DNA of 64,000 nt, taken from the NCBI GenBank assembly GCA_016858145.1, contig JAEHOE010000038.1:868001-932000 (forward strand). The letters are read 5' to 3'. Source of the DNA: Edaphochlamys debaryana (lineage: Eukaryota > Chlorophyta > Chlorophyceae > Chlamydomonadales). This document shows positions 1 to 10,061 of this stretch, one piece after another. Both the position numbers and the translations under genes were made by a program. Each line of letters starts with the position of its first letter. The stretch's first letter is position 1. Under the pieces are notes generated by a model, which saw only the letters and a program-made list of their open reading frames with translations, made no database searches and was not told where the DNA came from.

Positions 1-1398
1 GCCGCGCAGGGAGGGCAGGCGACCCACGGCCGAGGCGGCGGGGAGCAGCAGCGCAAAGTCCTTGGGGGGGAGGGGCGGGTTGGGGGCACGGGAAGGCGCA
101 ACAAGTAAGGCGCTCCCCCATGCTCCATGCACGTTTAAATCTTGGCGCGCCCCCTCCCCTCGGGTCCTATTCAATCGAGCATCCCTTGTCACCCCTGCCC
201 CCTCCGAAGTGCCCTTTCCCCTCCTGAGTCCCCTTCCGCCCGCCCGCGCTGACCTGCCAGACCTTTGGCCCCACCCCTTGGTACCCCTCAGCTCTACCCG
301 CTCCCCTCCCCTGAATCTTCCCCCCCCGCTCGCCTGCCGGATGCGCAGCTCCACGCGAGGGTGAACCACCTTGACGGCAACGTCCACCACCGCACCGCCG
401 CGGCACCGCAGCCGCGCACGGTGCACCTGCGGCAGCAATGTGGATGGGTGCGGGTCGGTCTAAGACAGCATTTTCGGCCGAGAGGCAGACAGGCAGAGGC
501 AGTCGACGGTCCATGCCGCGCCTCGTGCGCCCCTCTCTGCCTTACTTGTCCCGCATCTATGAATGCGTAAACGCTTCCGGGCCCGCCTCCCGCCTGGAAT
601 TCAAGATCCAGATCCAGATCCGCGCACCTGCGCGATGCTGCCGGATGCCACGGGCCGGGGGTCGAACCACTCGAACAGTGACTCCAGGGGCGCACCCAGC
701 GACCGCTCCACCTGGGGCGCAGACAGGGAGAGGGTTTAAGCCAGCGCCTTAGCAGCCAGCCTTCGGACGCATCCCTTCCATAGGCCCCGTGCCCGTCACG
801 GGATCCGCACCTGCCAGCGCGTGAACGCAAAGCTGTGTGTGGGCGCTCGGTCGTGCAGTTGCGACAGAGCGTCACAGAAGTCATCTGGGGTGTGGGGGAG
901 AGGGGTTCGGGTTATGGCTGGAGGGGCGCAGTTGATCATTGGGGCTCCCCATGAGGGCTCTCCATCCATCCTGCACCCCTGGCCATGCGACGGCGGCATC
1001 GCAATCCATGTCCCGTCCAGTCCGAGCCTAAGCCCTAGACCGCCCTCCCGCCCACCCACCCGGGAAAACCCAGCAAAACATACATGCCTTGGTTCTTGGC
1101 CCCCGGCGACCATCACCCCCAAACACCGTGCCCACACCCTCACTCCGACGCACCCCTAGCAATGCAAAGGCGGCACTGCAATCCAAGACCAGTCCATGCC
1201 GGGCCTAAGCCCTAGCCCGCCCTCTCCCCCACGCACCCGGGAACAGGTCCACCCTCGTGGCGCTCCACTGCCCCCACTTGATGAACGCAGCGCCGCCCCG
1301 CCGGAGCCCAGCCAGCAGCAGCGACCACGCGCCCCGCCGCAGCGCCCGGGCCGCACCCGACGGCGGCGGCCCCGCCACCATGGACCCCTGCTTCGCCA

Positions 1399-1433
<35 letters not shown>

Positions 1434-3999
1434 TCTCCGCGGCTGCGGCCCGTTGTCGCCACGAGCTGGCTGGCGGGTTGGGTCGCGGGTGTTGCGTCGT
1501 CGTCGTCGGGGTCCAGGGCGGGCCCAGACGGGCCCTGGCGCGGGCCCCGGCGGGCCCAGCGGTCCGCCCAGACGGACAGGACGAGCAGGGTCACGCCGAG
1601 GGTGAGGAAGGGCGAGAAGACGAGCAGGAGGTACGCCGCCCGCAGCGCCAGACCCGCGAGCTCGTACGCCTCGTGCGCGTACGACACCACCACGGCGCCG
1701 TGCGCGTCGTACTGCACGTGTGCCGTAACGTGGTCTGCCCTGCCGTACAGCGGCAGGCCGGCGGCCTCGGCGCTCGCCTCGTGGGCCCGCTGGAGGGCTG
1801 ACAGGGCGGCAGGCGAAAGCTCACGGACGTCGATGTGCTCAGACTCCGCGGCGGGTACGGCGGCGGCGGCGGGCCCGGCGGCGGCGGCGACGATGGCAGA
1901 GGCGGGGCTGACGGCGGCGGCCGTGGTGGGAATGGGGGTAGAGGTGCCGGGAGGGCTGTCGACAGAGGCCGCTGCCGGGCCTGCGGAGGCGGTCTCGCCC
2001 GACGCCGCAGCGGCGTCAGGGCCGGCGGCGGGCTGAGAGGCCACGTCGGCCGTGGTCGGCGGCGACGGCGGCGGCGAACCGGCGGCGCCGCCAGCGTGCT
2101 TGTGCCCCGCCAGGGCCCTCAGGCTGGAGGCGCTGGCGGCGCGCGGCAGGCCCCGCCGCGCCGCCGCCGAGTGCAGCTGCAGCGCCGCGGCCGCCGCCGC
2201 CGCTGCTGCGGGCCCCGCATGCTGAGCCGCCGGACCCGCCGGAGGGATGAGTGAGGGTCCGGCGGCTCCGGCATGAGACAGCGTCGGGGCGGGAGGAGGC
2301 GACGGCGAGAGCGCAGGGGTGGCGGAGGCAGCGGCAGGGGCAGCGGCGGCGGCGCGGGGGACCAGCTGCACGACTGCCGTCGCCATCGCAGGCCCTGGCG
2401 GCGGCGCCGGCAACATCGCCATCGGTACCCCGGCTGCGGCCAACGCTGCCGCCGCCGCCGTCGGCTCCTCCGCCAGCGGCGCCTGCGCCTGCGCTTGCGC
2501 GCTCCGCCGCCGGCTCCGTCGCGGCCGGAACGAGAAGCTTAGCACCATCCCATCCCGCACCCCCCCTCCCCCTCCTCCTCCCCCTCCACCCCCTCCTCCT
2601 CCCTCACCCCCGCCCGGACCCGCCCGCGCCAGCGCCAGTGCGTCCACCGCCCCGCACAGCGGCGCCCCGCCCACGGCCAGCCCAGCCGCTATGCTGCAGC
2701 GCTCCAGTCCGTCCAGCAGGGGCCCCAGCGGGGGCGAGGGGGGCAGGTCCCCCAGGTGCCGGGATAGGCGCTGGGCCGCGGCCTTGTGGCAGCGGCGCCA
2801 GGCCATCTCCGTGGGCTTGCCTGGGGGGCGGGCGCACGTGGCGTTGAGGGTCAAAAAAGTCGCTGAGGGATCGGCCTTTGGGAATCGAAGGGGTGTCGAC
2901 AGAAAGGCAAGCCTTCCCCGACCCCTCACCCGGCAGCCAGCCAGTAAACAGGTCCCTCGAGGCCCCAAACCTGATCGCCCACAGCCTCACCCTGCGGCAG
3001 CCGTCCAAGCTCCACGTCCCTCGCCAGGCGGCTGTAGGCCAGCCCCACCACGGCCAGGTCCCCCACCGCCGCCGCCAGGGCCGCGGAGGAGGCGTGCAGC
3101 AGCCGCCAGGCGCCGCCGCAGAGCGAAAGCAGCGCGGAGGGGACTGGGGGGGCAGGCACGGAGGAGGTGAGGGCGGGGGCGGAAGGAATGTGTTGGTTCT
3201 GAGCGGAGGCTGAGGTGCGTGGCAGCAACTAGCAGTGGGCCGACGAAGAGCTGGCCTGGCCCGGCCTCGCCTAGAGCATGGCTCGAGCCAGCAGCAGCAG
3301 CTCTGAAGCTTACACCCATGGGCTTGGTTCCTGATCCCACCACAACGCAGCTGACCCGGCCTTACTCAGGATGCGCTGGAGGAGCTCTGCTGTGGGGCTG
3401 GCCGTGCGCCGCACCCCCTTCGCCATGCAGCCCAGACCGCCGCCCAAGCCGCGCGCCAGTCGCCTATGCGGAGCGGCTCTGCTGCCCGGCTGCTGCCGCG
3501 GCACATCGCTGAGGCCATCAGACGAAGAAGGAAAGGTAGAGGTGGAGGTGGAGGTGGAGGCAGAGGCTACGGGTGGGGGCTCGGGCGAGGAGGCAGCGGC
3601 GGCGAGGGTTGCCGCCGCGGCGGCGGCGTAGAGGCCGGGCCACGCCAGCGACGGCCCGACGGCGGCGGCGGCGCTCGGGTGCAGAATGGAGAGGAGGCCC
3701 AGGGCTGCTGCGGTGGATGCGTAGCTTACTATGCGCTGAGAGATGGACGGGGATGCGGGAGCGCTGGCGGAAGGTGCCGAGGTCGAGGATCCACATGAGG
3801 CATTGCTGGCGGAGAGCTGCGGGCCGGGGCTGGGGCGCCGAGGTTGGCCCCAGGGCCTTTGGGCTGCATGGCTGCTGCAGCGAGGTCGGTAAGCTGGAGG
3901 GCGAAAGCCGCAGTAGAGCGGGGTCCGGGGAAAGCGTGGGCAAAGCGGGGTGGAGAGGATTGTGGTGAGTGCCGCCCGGTGAAGCAAGCTACCGCTCAA
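1..3999 (-). CDS. ABC1/ADCK/UbiB-family atypical kinase, 3' end beyond left edge
   Basis: Exons on the minus strand: 3999(uncertain)-3366, 3143-2991, 2820-1237, 884-811, 711-628, 426-334 and 60 to the window edge; all junction phases agree. Kinase signatures appear in family order: the KxGQ motif as KWGQWSATR at the end of exon 3, then CDALSQLHDRAPTHSFAFTR, FEWFDPRPVASGSIAQVHRA, and the invariant-lysine segment VAVKVVHPRVELRIR. A hydrophobic helix (about 25 residues, near 1590-1670) precedes the kinase, as in ADCK proteins. This family supports quinone/lipid metabolism in mitochondria or plastids, and the Ser/Arg-rich N-terminus fits a transit peptide. Odd points: exon 3 carries several hundred residues of Ala/Gly/Pro-rich insertion, and the intron after exon 426-334 has a GC donor. 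The 5' end is unsettled: the frame opens at a TTG at 3999, with the first in-frame ATG at 3426, so an upstream exon is likely. The open stretch 4032-4325 ends in a good donor and can splice in frame. Confidence 0.88.
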
Positions 4000-5192
4000 G
4001 CGTTCCCAGCACCAGCAGATTTCCAGACCTTACCTCGCTCGCCCCATCTCAAGCGAATAAGCTCTATGCGGACGTCGGGGAGGCCGCTGGCAGTGGGCCC
4101 GAGCGCCAAGCGCAACGGCAACTCGACTTGCAGACCCCCGCTACCATCAGGCTCCGTCACGTATGCACGCTGCGGCCTCTCGTCGTGCCCAGGTGCTTCT
4201 GTGAGGAGCCTGCGAGGGAATGTCGCGGGGTTGCCGTCGCGTTCTATACAAACCCAGGGATGCCGACTCCAGTAGCAGAAAGCAGAATGCGCACCAGCCG
4301 GAGATGTCCCGCTTCTCGTGGCCACTCCTGCGCGTCGCGCAAATTGCTCGCACGCGCTGAGCCTGAGACTCCTTGCGCCACCACATCGTGTGATTCAGGT
4401 CATATTTCCTGGGGTTTGTGTTCAACTCGAGCGGTATGTACTTTAGGGCGCGGGGAGCGGCGAAGTACTGGGCCCGCGCGGGCAACCGCCAACCACCGTT
4501 CCTCGAAAGTCCTCCGGGCCGGGCGCGGCTCGCTGGTTGCATCGGTTTCTGCTCCGTGTGGGTGTCGTGCAGGTGTCGAGGGTGGCTGCCGACGCGGGGC
4601 GTGCAGGCCGCTCCGGGTTCGTGCCATGTCCCCGGGCCCGACCGCCGACTCGGTCGACTCGACGTCAACCTGGCGTCGCTGCGCCGTGACACGCAGGCAC
4701 CGACAAGCAACATGGCCCACACACGAAGCCTGTAGCACACCCGTGTAGCCTCGCGGCCTGTCCCTCGCACGGCCGCGCCCGGTGTATCTCTCCCGCTCCC
4801 TGCTCAAGCTCCCAACAAGCCCGCAGAGCCCGGCGCTCGAGCTCCCAACCTTTTGCACCGCCAGCACCTGCATCCCTGCCTTTCCGCACGTGATCCCTCC
4901 GCTTTGCACCGGGTTGTGAAGGTATGTACCTCTCTACGTCTTTGTACCGTACATGCGGCCACCCTGGCGCTAACGGACGCCACAGTCACTCTGCAGCGCG
5001 ACCTCACAGCCCTGACGCAACCCCAAGCGAGACAAACATGCACACACGTCAAGTGACACAGGATGCATAGCACTCGTCCGAGCGAAGGCCCAGCCAGCCG
5101 GTGGCCCAGCCTGCCTCGTAGCGCTGAGCAGCCTTCACGCAAAGAATACCACCCGTAGCCCCTCGACCTTGGCCATGCAGACACGTGCTTGC
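4000..5192. other. Intergenic: ABC1-kinase 5' flank and MYND-gene 3' flank
   Basis: About 1.2 kb between the unsettled 5' end of the ABC1 kinase and the stop of the MYND gene, both on the minus strand. The minus-strand stretch 4325-4032 is open and ends in a GAG/GTAAGG-like donor, so it may be part of a first exon of the ABC1 kinase; it has no in-frame ATG. The rest shows no convincing coding signal, and I found no TGTAA signal for the MYND gene. Confidence 0.5.
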
Positions 5193-8100
5193 TCAGCCCG
5201 CCTTGGCCTCGCCGCCGCCCCCGGGGCCGCCGCACGCCTCCTTGTGCCCCGACCGCCAGTGCGCCGTCTGGCACTCGCGGCAGCAGTACGAAGCACGCCC
5301 GCAGCGCCCGCACTGCTGCAGCTGCCGCCCCGCCTCGCTGTCGCCGGCCAGGTTGGCGCAGGCGGGGTTGGAGCAGGCCGGCAGGCCCAGGCGCCGGCGG
5401 GCCTCAGCTGGTGGGACCAGCAGCCCGCCTACAGCGTATGCCAGACGGTCGTATAAGATCAAGCGGGGCCACTCCATTAACGCCCCTTGCACGATCAAGC
5501 CATCGCCGTCCTCGCCGTCAGCCCACGCCTCCAGTTGCCTTGCCACCGCCTCCAGCGCCTCCGCCTCGTCCTCCCATGACGGCTCGCCGGCAGGGTCGTT
5601 CTCAATCCGACACGCCGCCGCCACCGCCCGCACCGCCTCTGGCCGCCACGCGAACGCTGAGCCGGAGACGCCGAGCGCCCGCACCTCCTCAGGCTGAGTC
5701 TCCGCAATGTGGAGAGCGCCGAGGCACGTTGACCAGTACACATGTGGCCAGGCATGTGGGTCGGGCCGCCGTCGCTGCAGGAGCCCCAGAGCCGCCCCCA
5801 CCACCTCCGCCAGCACAAGCTCCGGCGGCGGCCAGAGCACCCCGCCGCGGCCGCCGTCTGCCGTACCGCCGCCGCCGTCCGCCACACCGCCGCCACTGCA
5901 TGAAGCGGCAGCGGAGCCCCCGCCGGCTGTGGAGGACAGAAGTGAGTAGTCTCCGAGAAGCGGGGGGACGATGGAGTAGAGGGCCCCCAGATCCGTGGCT
6001 CCGACCCCGCTGCCCACGCCCGGACCCCGCTCCCGCCGCTGCTCCTCCTGCCATGCCGCCTCATCCAGCGCCACCGCCTGCCGTACCAGGCGCGACAGCT
6101 CCGTCAGCCACTCAGGGAGGGCCAGGGACAGCACCACAGCTAGGCGGCCCAGGGCAGGTGGGGAGGGGATGTCGGAGCTCCATGAATCACCGCAGGCGGC
6201 AATCATCTCGGTTGCAACCGCGAGCCCCACACCGCCCGTCTCCGCCGCCAGCCCTTTCGCCAGCAGCGTCCGCGCGTCCGTCCTCCGCAGCAGCTTGGTC
6301 GTTGTGGCCACCAGAGCCGCCGCCTGCAGTGCCTCCCCATAGGCTAAGAGGACCGAGGCGTGTCGCCACGTGCCCCTCCGCGTGCCCGCTGCTACACGGA
6401 GGGCAAGCGCCGCCTCCAGCCCCCGCGGCGCCCCGCCGGCTCGGCGCAGGAGGCGCTCCAGGAAGGGCAGAGTGCCGCCCGCCAGCGCCGCCGCCACGGG
6501 GGGAGGCGGCTCGGCCGGGAGTCGCCAGGAGCCTGCGAGCAGGCCAATGGGGTAGGGGCGATGGGGGGTACAGCGGTAGGCGGTAAGCAGCAAGCGCATG
6601 CACGCAGCTAGCATCAAGCCTAGGCAGTAAGTGAACGCACCCATCAAGAGCACATCAAACCGCCAGGCTCTCACCGCTGCCACCGTCCCACGCCTCAGCC
6701 GTGTTCGCTGCAAGGAGGTCTTCGATGCTCTTGCAGAGGCTGTCCCTCGTCACCGCAGTCAGTCCCTCGCCCAGCACCTCCTGGCTCAGCAGCGCCGCCG
6801 CCAGCCGCCACACGTCACTCGTCAGCCCCAGCCACGGCCCGCGGCACAGCTGGCCTGCAGGAAGCCGGTGCACGACGGCGAAAAATGCGGCGGGGCCGGA
6901 GCTGGTTGCCGTCTGTGGGGAGAGCGGCGCCGGGCCTGTGCTGCTGCCGGCGCCCCCTGCCGCCCCCCCCGCACCGCCCCCGCCCGCCGCCACGGCGAAG
7001 CCCACACGGAGCAGCAGCCGGGAAGCCGTGAGCGGGCGGGGCAGGCCGGTCAGCTCGGGGTCCAGCGTGGAAGTGAGGGCCAGCAGCGGATACATATCGG
7101 CCCTGTTTACGTTGTGCCTCCGCGCCAGGCAGGGGCACGCCGCCCCGCCGCCGCCGCCCTCCCCCGCTGACCCCGCGCCGCCGCCCTCCCCCGGCTCCGC
7201 CCCGCCCTCGAGCTCGCGCAGGGCCGCCAGACCCAGCACCGTGGCTGCGTGCCGGGTGCAGGGGCCGGAGATGATCTGCCCTACCGCCGGGGGGCAGCCC
7301 GGGAAGAGCATCGCCATACTGAAATATCGGTACGCGCCGGTGAAGTTGGTGATGGCGGCACCCTGATTCTGCCAGGCCGCATGTCTGGTTGGGTCAACCC
7401 AACGCGAGAGCACCATCAGGAGCCGCCCTGCGCGCAGGGCTAAAGGGGTAAGTGCGCCGGAGAGACCATGTGCGAGGTGCTTGTCCCATAATTGGCTTGC
7501 ATGAAGCATACTATTGTGGAGACCTGCCTGCGTGCTCCATCAGGCGTGCCTCGGCCAGCGTGGCCACCAGGTCCTGCACCCAGCCGGTGACGGGGGGCAG
7601 GCACAGGTGCCCGAGCGTTATGCAGAGGTGCAGGGCGATGGCCAAGCACTGCGCCGACGCCGACAGGGTTGACTCCGAAGGCGGGCCTGCCCCTCCCTGC
7701 AAGCCATCCGCGGCAGTCGCGAGCTGTACCGCGGCTGCCTGTAGCGTCTGGTTCTCCAGCAGCCCTTTCGCGAGCCGGCGCTGCGCTGCATCCACCGCGG
7801 GGGGAGCTGGGCTGTCCGCCGTGGCGAACAGGCGAATCATCACCGTGTAAGCCTCCATGCAGGCGTTCCAGCGGTGGACGCCCTGTTCGTTGTTGGTGTC
7901 GCGCAGGAGCGGGAGCCGCAGGCCGAAGGCAACCAGCTGCAGGATGCCGACCGCGATGGGCTCGTTCGCAAGCACGCTCTCCACCAAGCCCGAGCCCTCC
8001 GGGCCTTCAAGCTGCAATCTCGCTGCTGTGATCTTCGTCACCGCCTCCTCCAGTTCGTCAGCGTCCAGAATGGGCGGCAGCGTGCCGTCTTTGGCGCGCT

Positions 8101-8269
8101 GTTGCAGCATGCGCCGCGCCCAGGCCGGGACCCGCCGCAGCGCGTCTAGAACGCTCTTGACCGCGGCACTTTGGGTTGCGGCAGTTGTTGGCGCTGGGGT
8201 GGAGCTGGAAGCGCCGCTTGAGGACACGGCGCTGGCTTGGAGCTCGCGAGCAGCGGTAGATCGCGGCAT
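5193..8269 (-). CDS. MYND-type zinc-finger protein, about 948 aa
   Basis: Three exons on the minus strand: 8269-7528, 7439-6675 and 6532-5193, starting at an ATG. The C-terminus is a MYND finger (C-x4-C, then CGRCGRASYCCRECQ, then H-x3-H-x3-C), a Zn-binding protein-interaction module. The upstream 880 residues are mostly helical Ala/Leu-rich sequence without a recognised catalytic domain; no SET-domain motifs were seen, so a lysine methyltransferase is not supported. Volvocine genomes hold many large proteins with only a C-terminal MYND finger, and this looks like one. Intron 1 is best explained by a GC donor (CAG/GCAGGT at 7527), because the nearby GT donor breaks the frame. Acceptor choice for exon 2 (7439 or 7427) is open; both keep the frame. 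Partners and role are unknown. Confidence 0.85.
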
Positions 8270-8682
8270 TTCGGTCAGAGCCGCTGCTCCTCTGTCTTCG
8301 TCTCTTGCCCTAGCGAGCCATTCCTCTAGTATAGTAGAAGGACTGTCAGCATTGCGTGCCTACAACCTCAGCGTTTGTGCGGGAAGCATGGTCTCACGCG
8401 AGGTCGTCGAGGTCTCGTAGCGTCGCGATAGTGCTGTTGGTAAGTCCGAGTCAGTATGCAGCGGGTGGTGTCTGGCGGGAATGAGCTCGCTGATCGGCAA
8501 CCCCCTCCAGCCTGCCCCCACCGCCCCCCACCCCTGCCGCCCCCACCCTCATCGCGCACCACCCCAGCCTCGCCGACTCTGTCCCCCATCCTCATCAGGG
8601 GTCCTCATCGCGCCTGCTCTCCCCTGGCCGGTATCTCCACCGATGTGCATTGCGTGTTTGACCCCGCCAGTCCGACTGCGTA

Positions 8683-9116
8683 CCGTATTGCCACATATAG
8701 TTGGTGATTTGTCAATTCGGAAGGGGGGTGTTGCAGGGTTTCGTGCTACGAAAGTTTCGTAAGCCTGGGGGCCCGTCCTTCCCTCGTAACACATGTTTCG
8801 TGACACCAGCCCGCCTACGCCCCGCCAAGCCGCTGCTGTCTTAGCCGGTCCGGTATGCTCCTCGGACCGGTAGTACCGGTACCGGTGCCCCCAGGCCGCT
8901 GCCCACCGCTGCCTAGCTCTTACAGGCAGAAACACCCGCCGAGATCCCCTCGGGTGGCCCGCCCCTCCCGCACCAGCCTCCCGCGCTGTAGAATTTGTAA
9001 GAACCACCCCCCGGAAAAGCTGCAAACGCGTATGTGCCACATTATGTGGCACATTCGTAACCCTGTTCGTAACCACTTTTACGAAGTTGAATCACGAACT
9101 ATATATGGCAATACGG
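8683..9116. mobile_element. MITE-like element with 26-bp terminal inverted repeats and TA duplication
   Basis: The left end (8683-8708, starting CCGTATTGCCACATATAG) matches the reverse complement of the right end (9091-9116) at 24 of 26 positions. Both ends are bordered by TA (8681-8682 and 9117-9118), the target-site duplication used by Tc1/mariner-type transposases. The 434-bp interior has no transposase-like reading frame, so this is a non-autonomous element. It contains smaller inverted motifs, for example GTGCCACATTATGTGGCAC near 9032 and TACGAAAGTTTCGTA near 8747. It is more AT-rich than its surroundings. Confidence 0.72.
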
Positions 9117-9645
9117 TATGTAGGAAGCCTCTAGCCAAGCACTGCGCGTGTGGTACGCGGGGAGCTGTACCCTCAGTTGCCGTCCTCGGTCCTCGGTCCT
9201 CCCCCTTCCATGAAAGGGAAGTGGGGAGCAGGGACTCCCCGGCCACAGAACGCCCCAGAGTTGGCACCCCTGGATCGCCTTCTTCTACCCCTGGATTGCC
9301 TCAGCAGTGGACCCCCGCATAGCCTGCATAAGCTCACGACTCTGCCGTAGTGATACGGATGCGGGGCGGGGGACCAGCCGGGCAGCCGGGCGGGGGCCGG
9401 CGGAGGGGGGTGGGGGTAACGTGGGCCCTGGCACGCTGCGCTCGTGTGGGCCGGCGGGGGAGGGCTGGAGAACAAGCTGCAGAGGCCCTGCCTGCGCACC
9501 GTCCGAGGTCGGGGCAGCTATGCACGCGCATGCTGCAAGGGCCAGGAAGCCGAGGGCGGAGGGCTGGAGAACAAACAGCAGCAGCCCCCACTACCCTGCG
9601 CTCCTGGATAAGGCGGCTGGGTGGGCTGCCGTACGCTGCTGTACT

Positions 9646-9735
9646 ATTACGGCTGGGCCCGCCGTAATTTGGCCGTATTGTGCCGTATTAGCGAGGGGGG
9701 GGGCCGTATTGCGTATTAATACGCGTATTGGCAGC
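9646..9735. repeat. Cluster of CCGTATT words and palindromes
   Basis: A hairpin ATTACGGC...GCCGTAAT spans 9646-9668, a perfect palindrome GCGTATTAATACGC spans 9711-9724, and CCGTATT occurs three times between. The word matches the tips of the MITE-like element about 600 bp away, so this may be debris of a related element. Confidence 0.4.
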
Positions 9736-10061
9736 AGAGGCTGCCGTGTTATGCAACCCTGCATATAGCACGCTCCTTTAGCCAACCGCGCGCCTGCCTA
9801 GCTCCGAGCCTGCCGGCGTATCACCCCGTGCTTCAGTGCATGCCCCCCTCTAGCCTGACATAAGGTATGCTCGCTCAACCGACTCGCCTCCCCTCTCCCC
9901 CTCTCGGTGATACCCTTGACATAAGCAAGGGTGCAGATTGAAGATCCCGCGCACGCCTCCCCCGGTAAGTTCACCATGTCTATCGCTCATGTCTCCCCTG
10001 CCCACGCCTCTTCCCCGCATGCCCCCAGCCCCCAGCGCGCCCCGCCACGCCTCCCCGCCGC

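Larger units (their letters stand above)
8270..10061. other. Intergenic region with MITE-like element and AT-richer palindromes
   Basis: About 1.8 kb between the 5' end of the MYND gene and the stop of the phosphatase gene, both on the minus strand. It holds the inverted-repeat element at 8683-9116 and a cluster of CCGTATT words and palindromes at 9646-9735. No coding exon was recognised. No TGTAA on the minus strand lies between the phosphatase stop and the element; the first (TTACA on plus, 8920-8924) lies inside the element. Confidence 0.6.

Noticed and set aside
5193..6532. Reading the MYND protein as a SET/MYND lysine methyltransferase
   Set aside because: No SET-domain motifs (such as NHSC or GEEL-like) are visible upstream of the finger.
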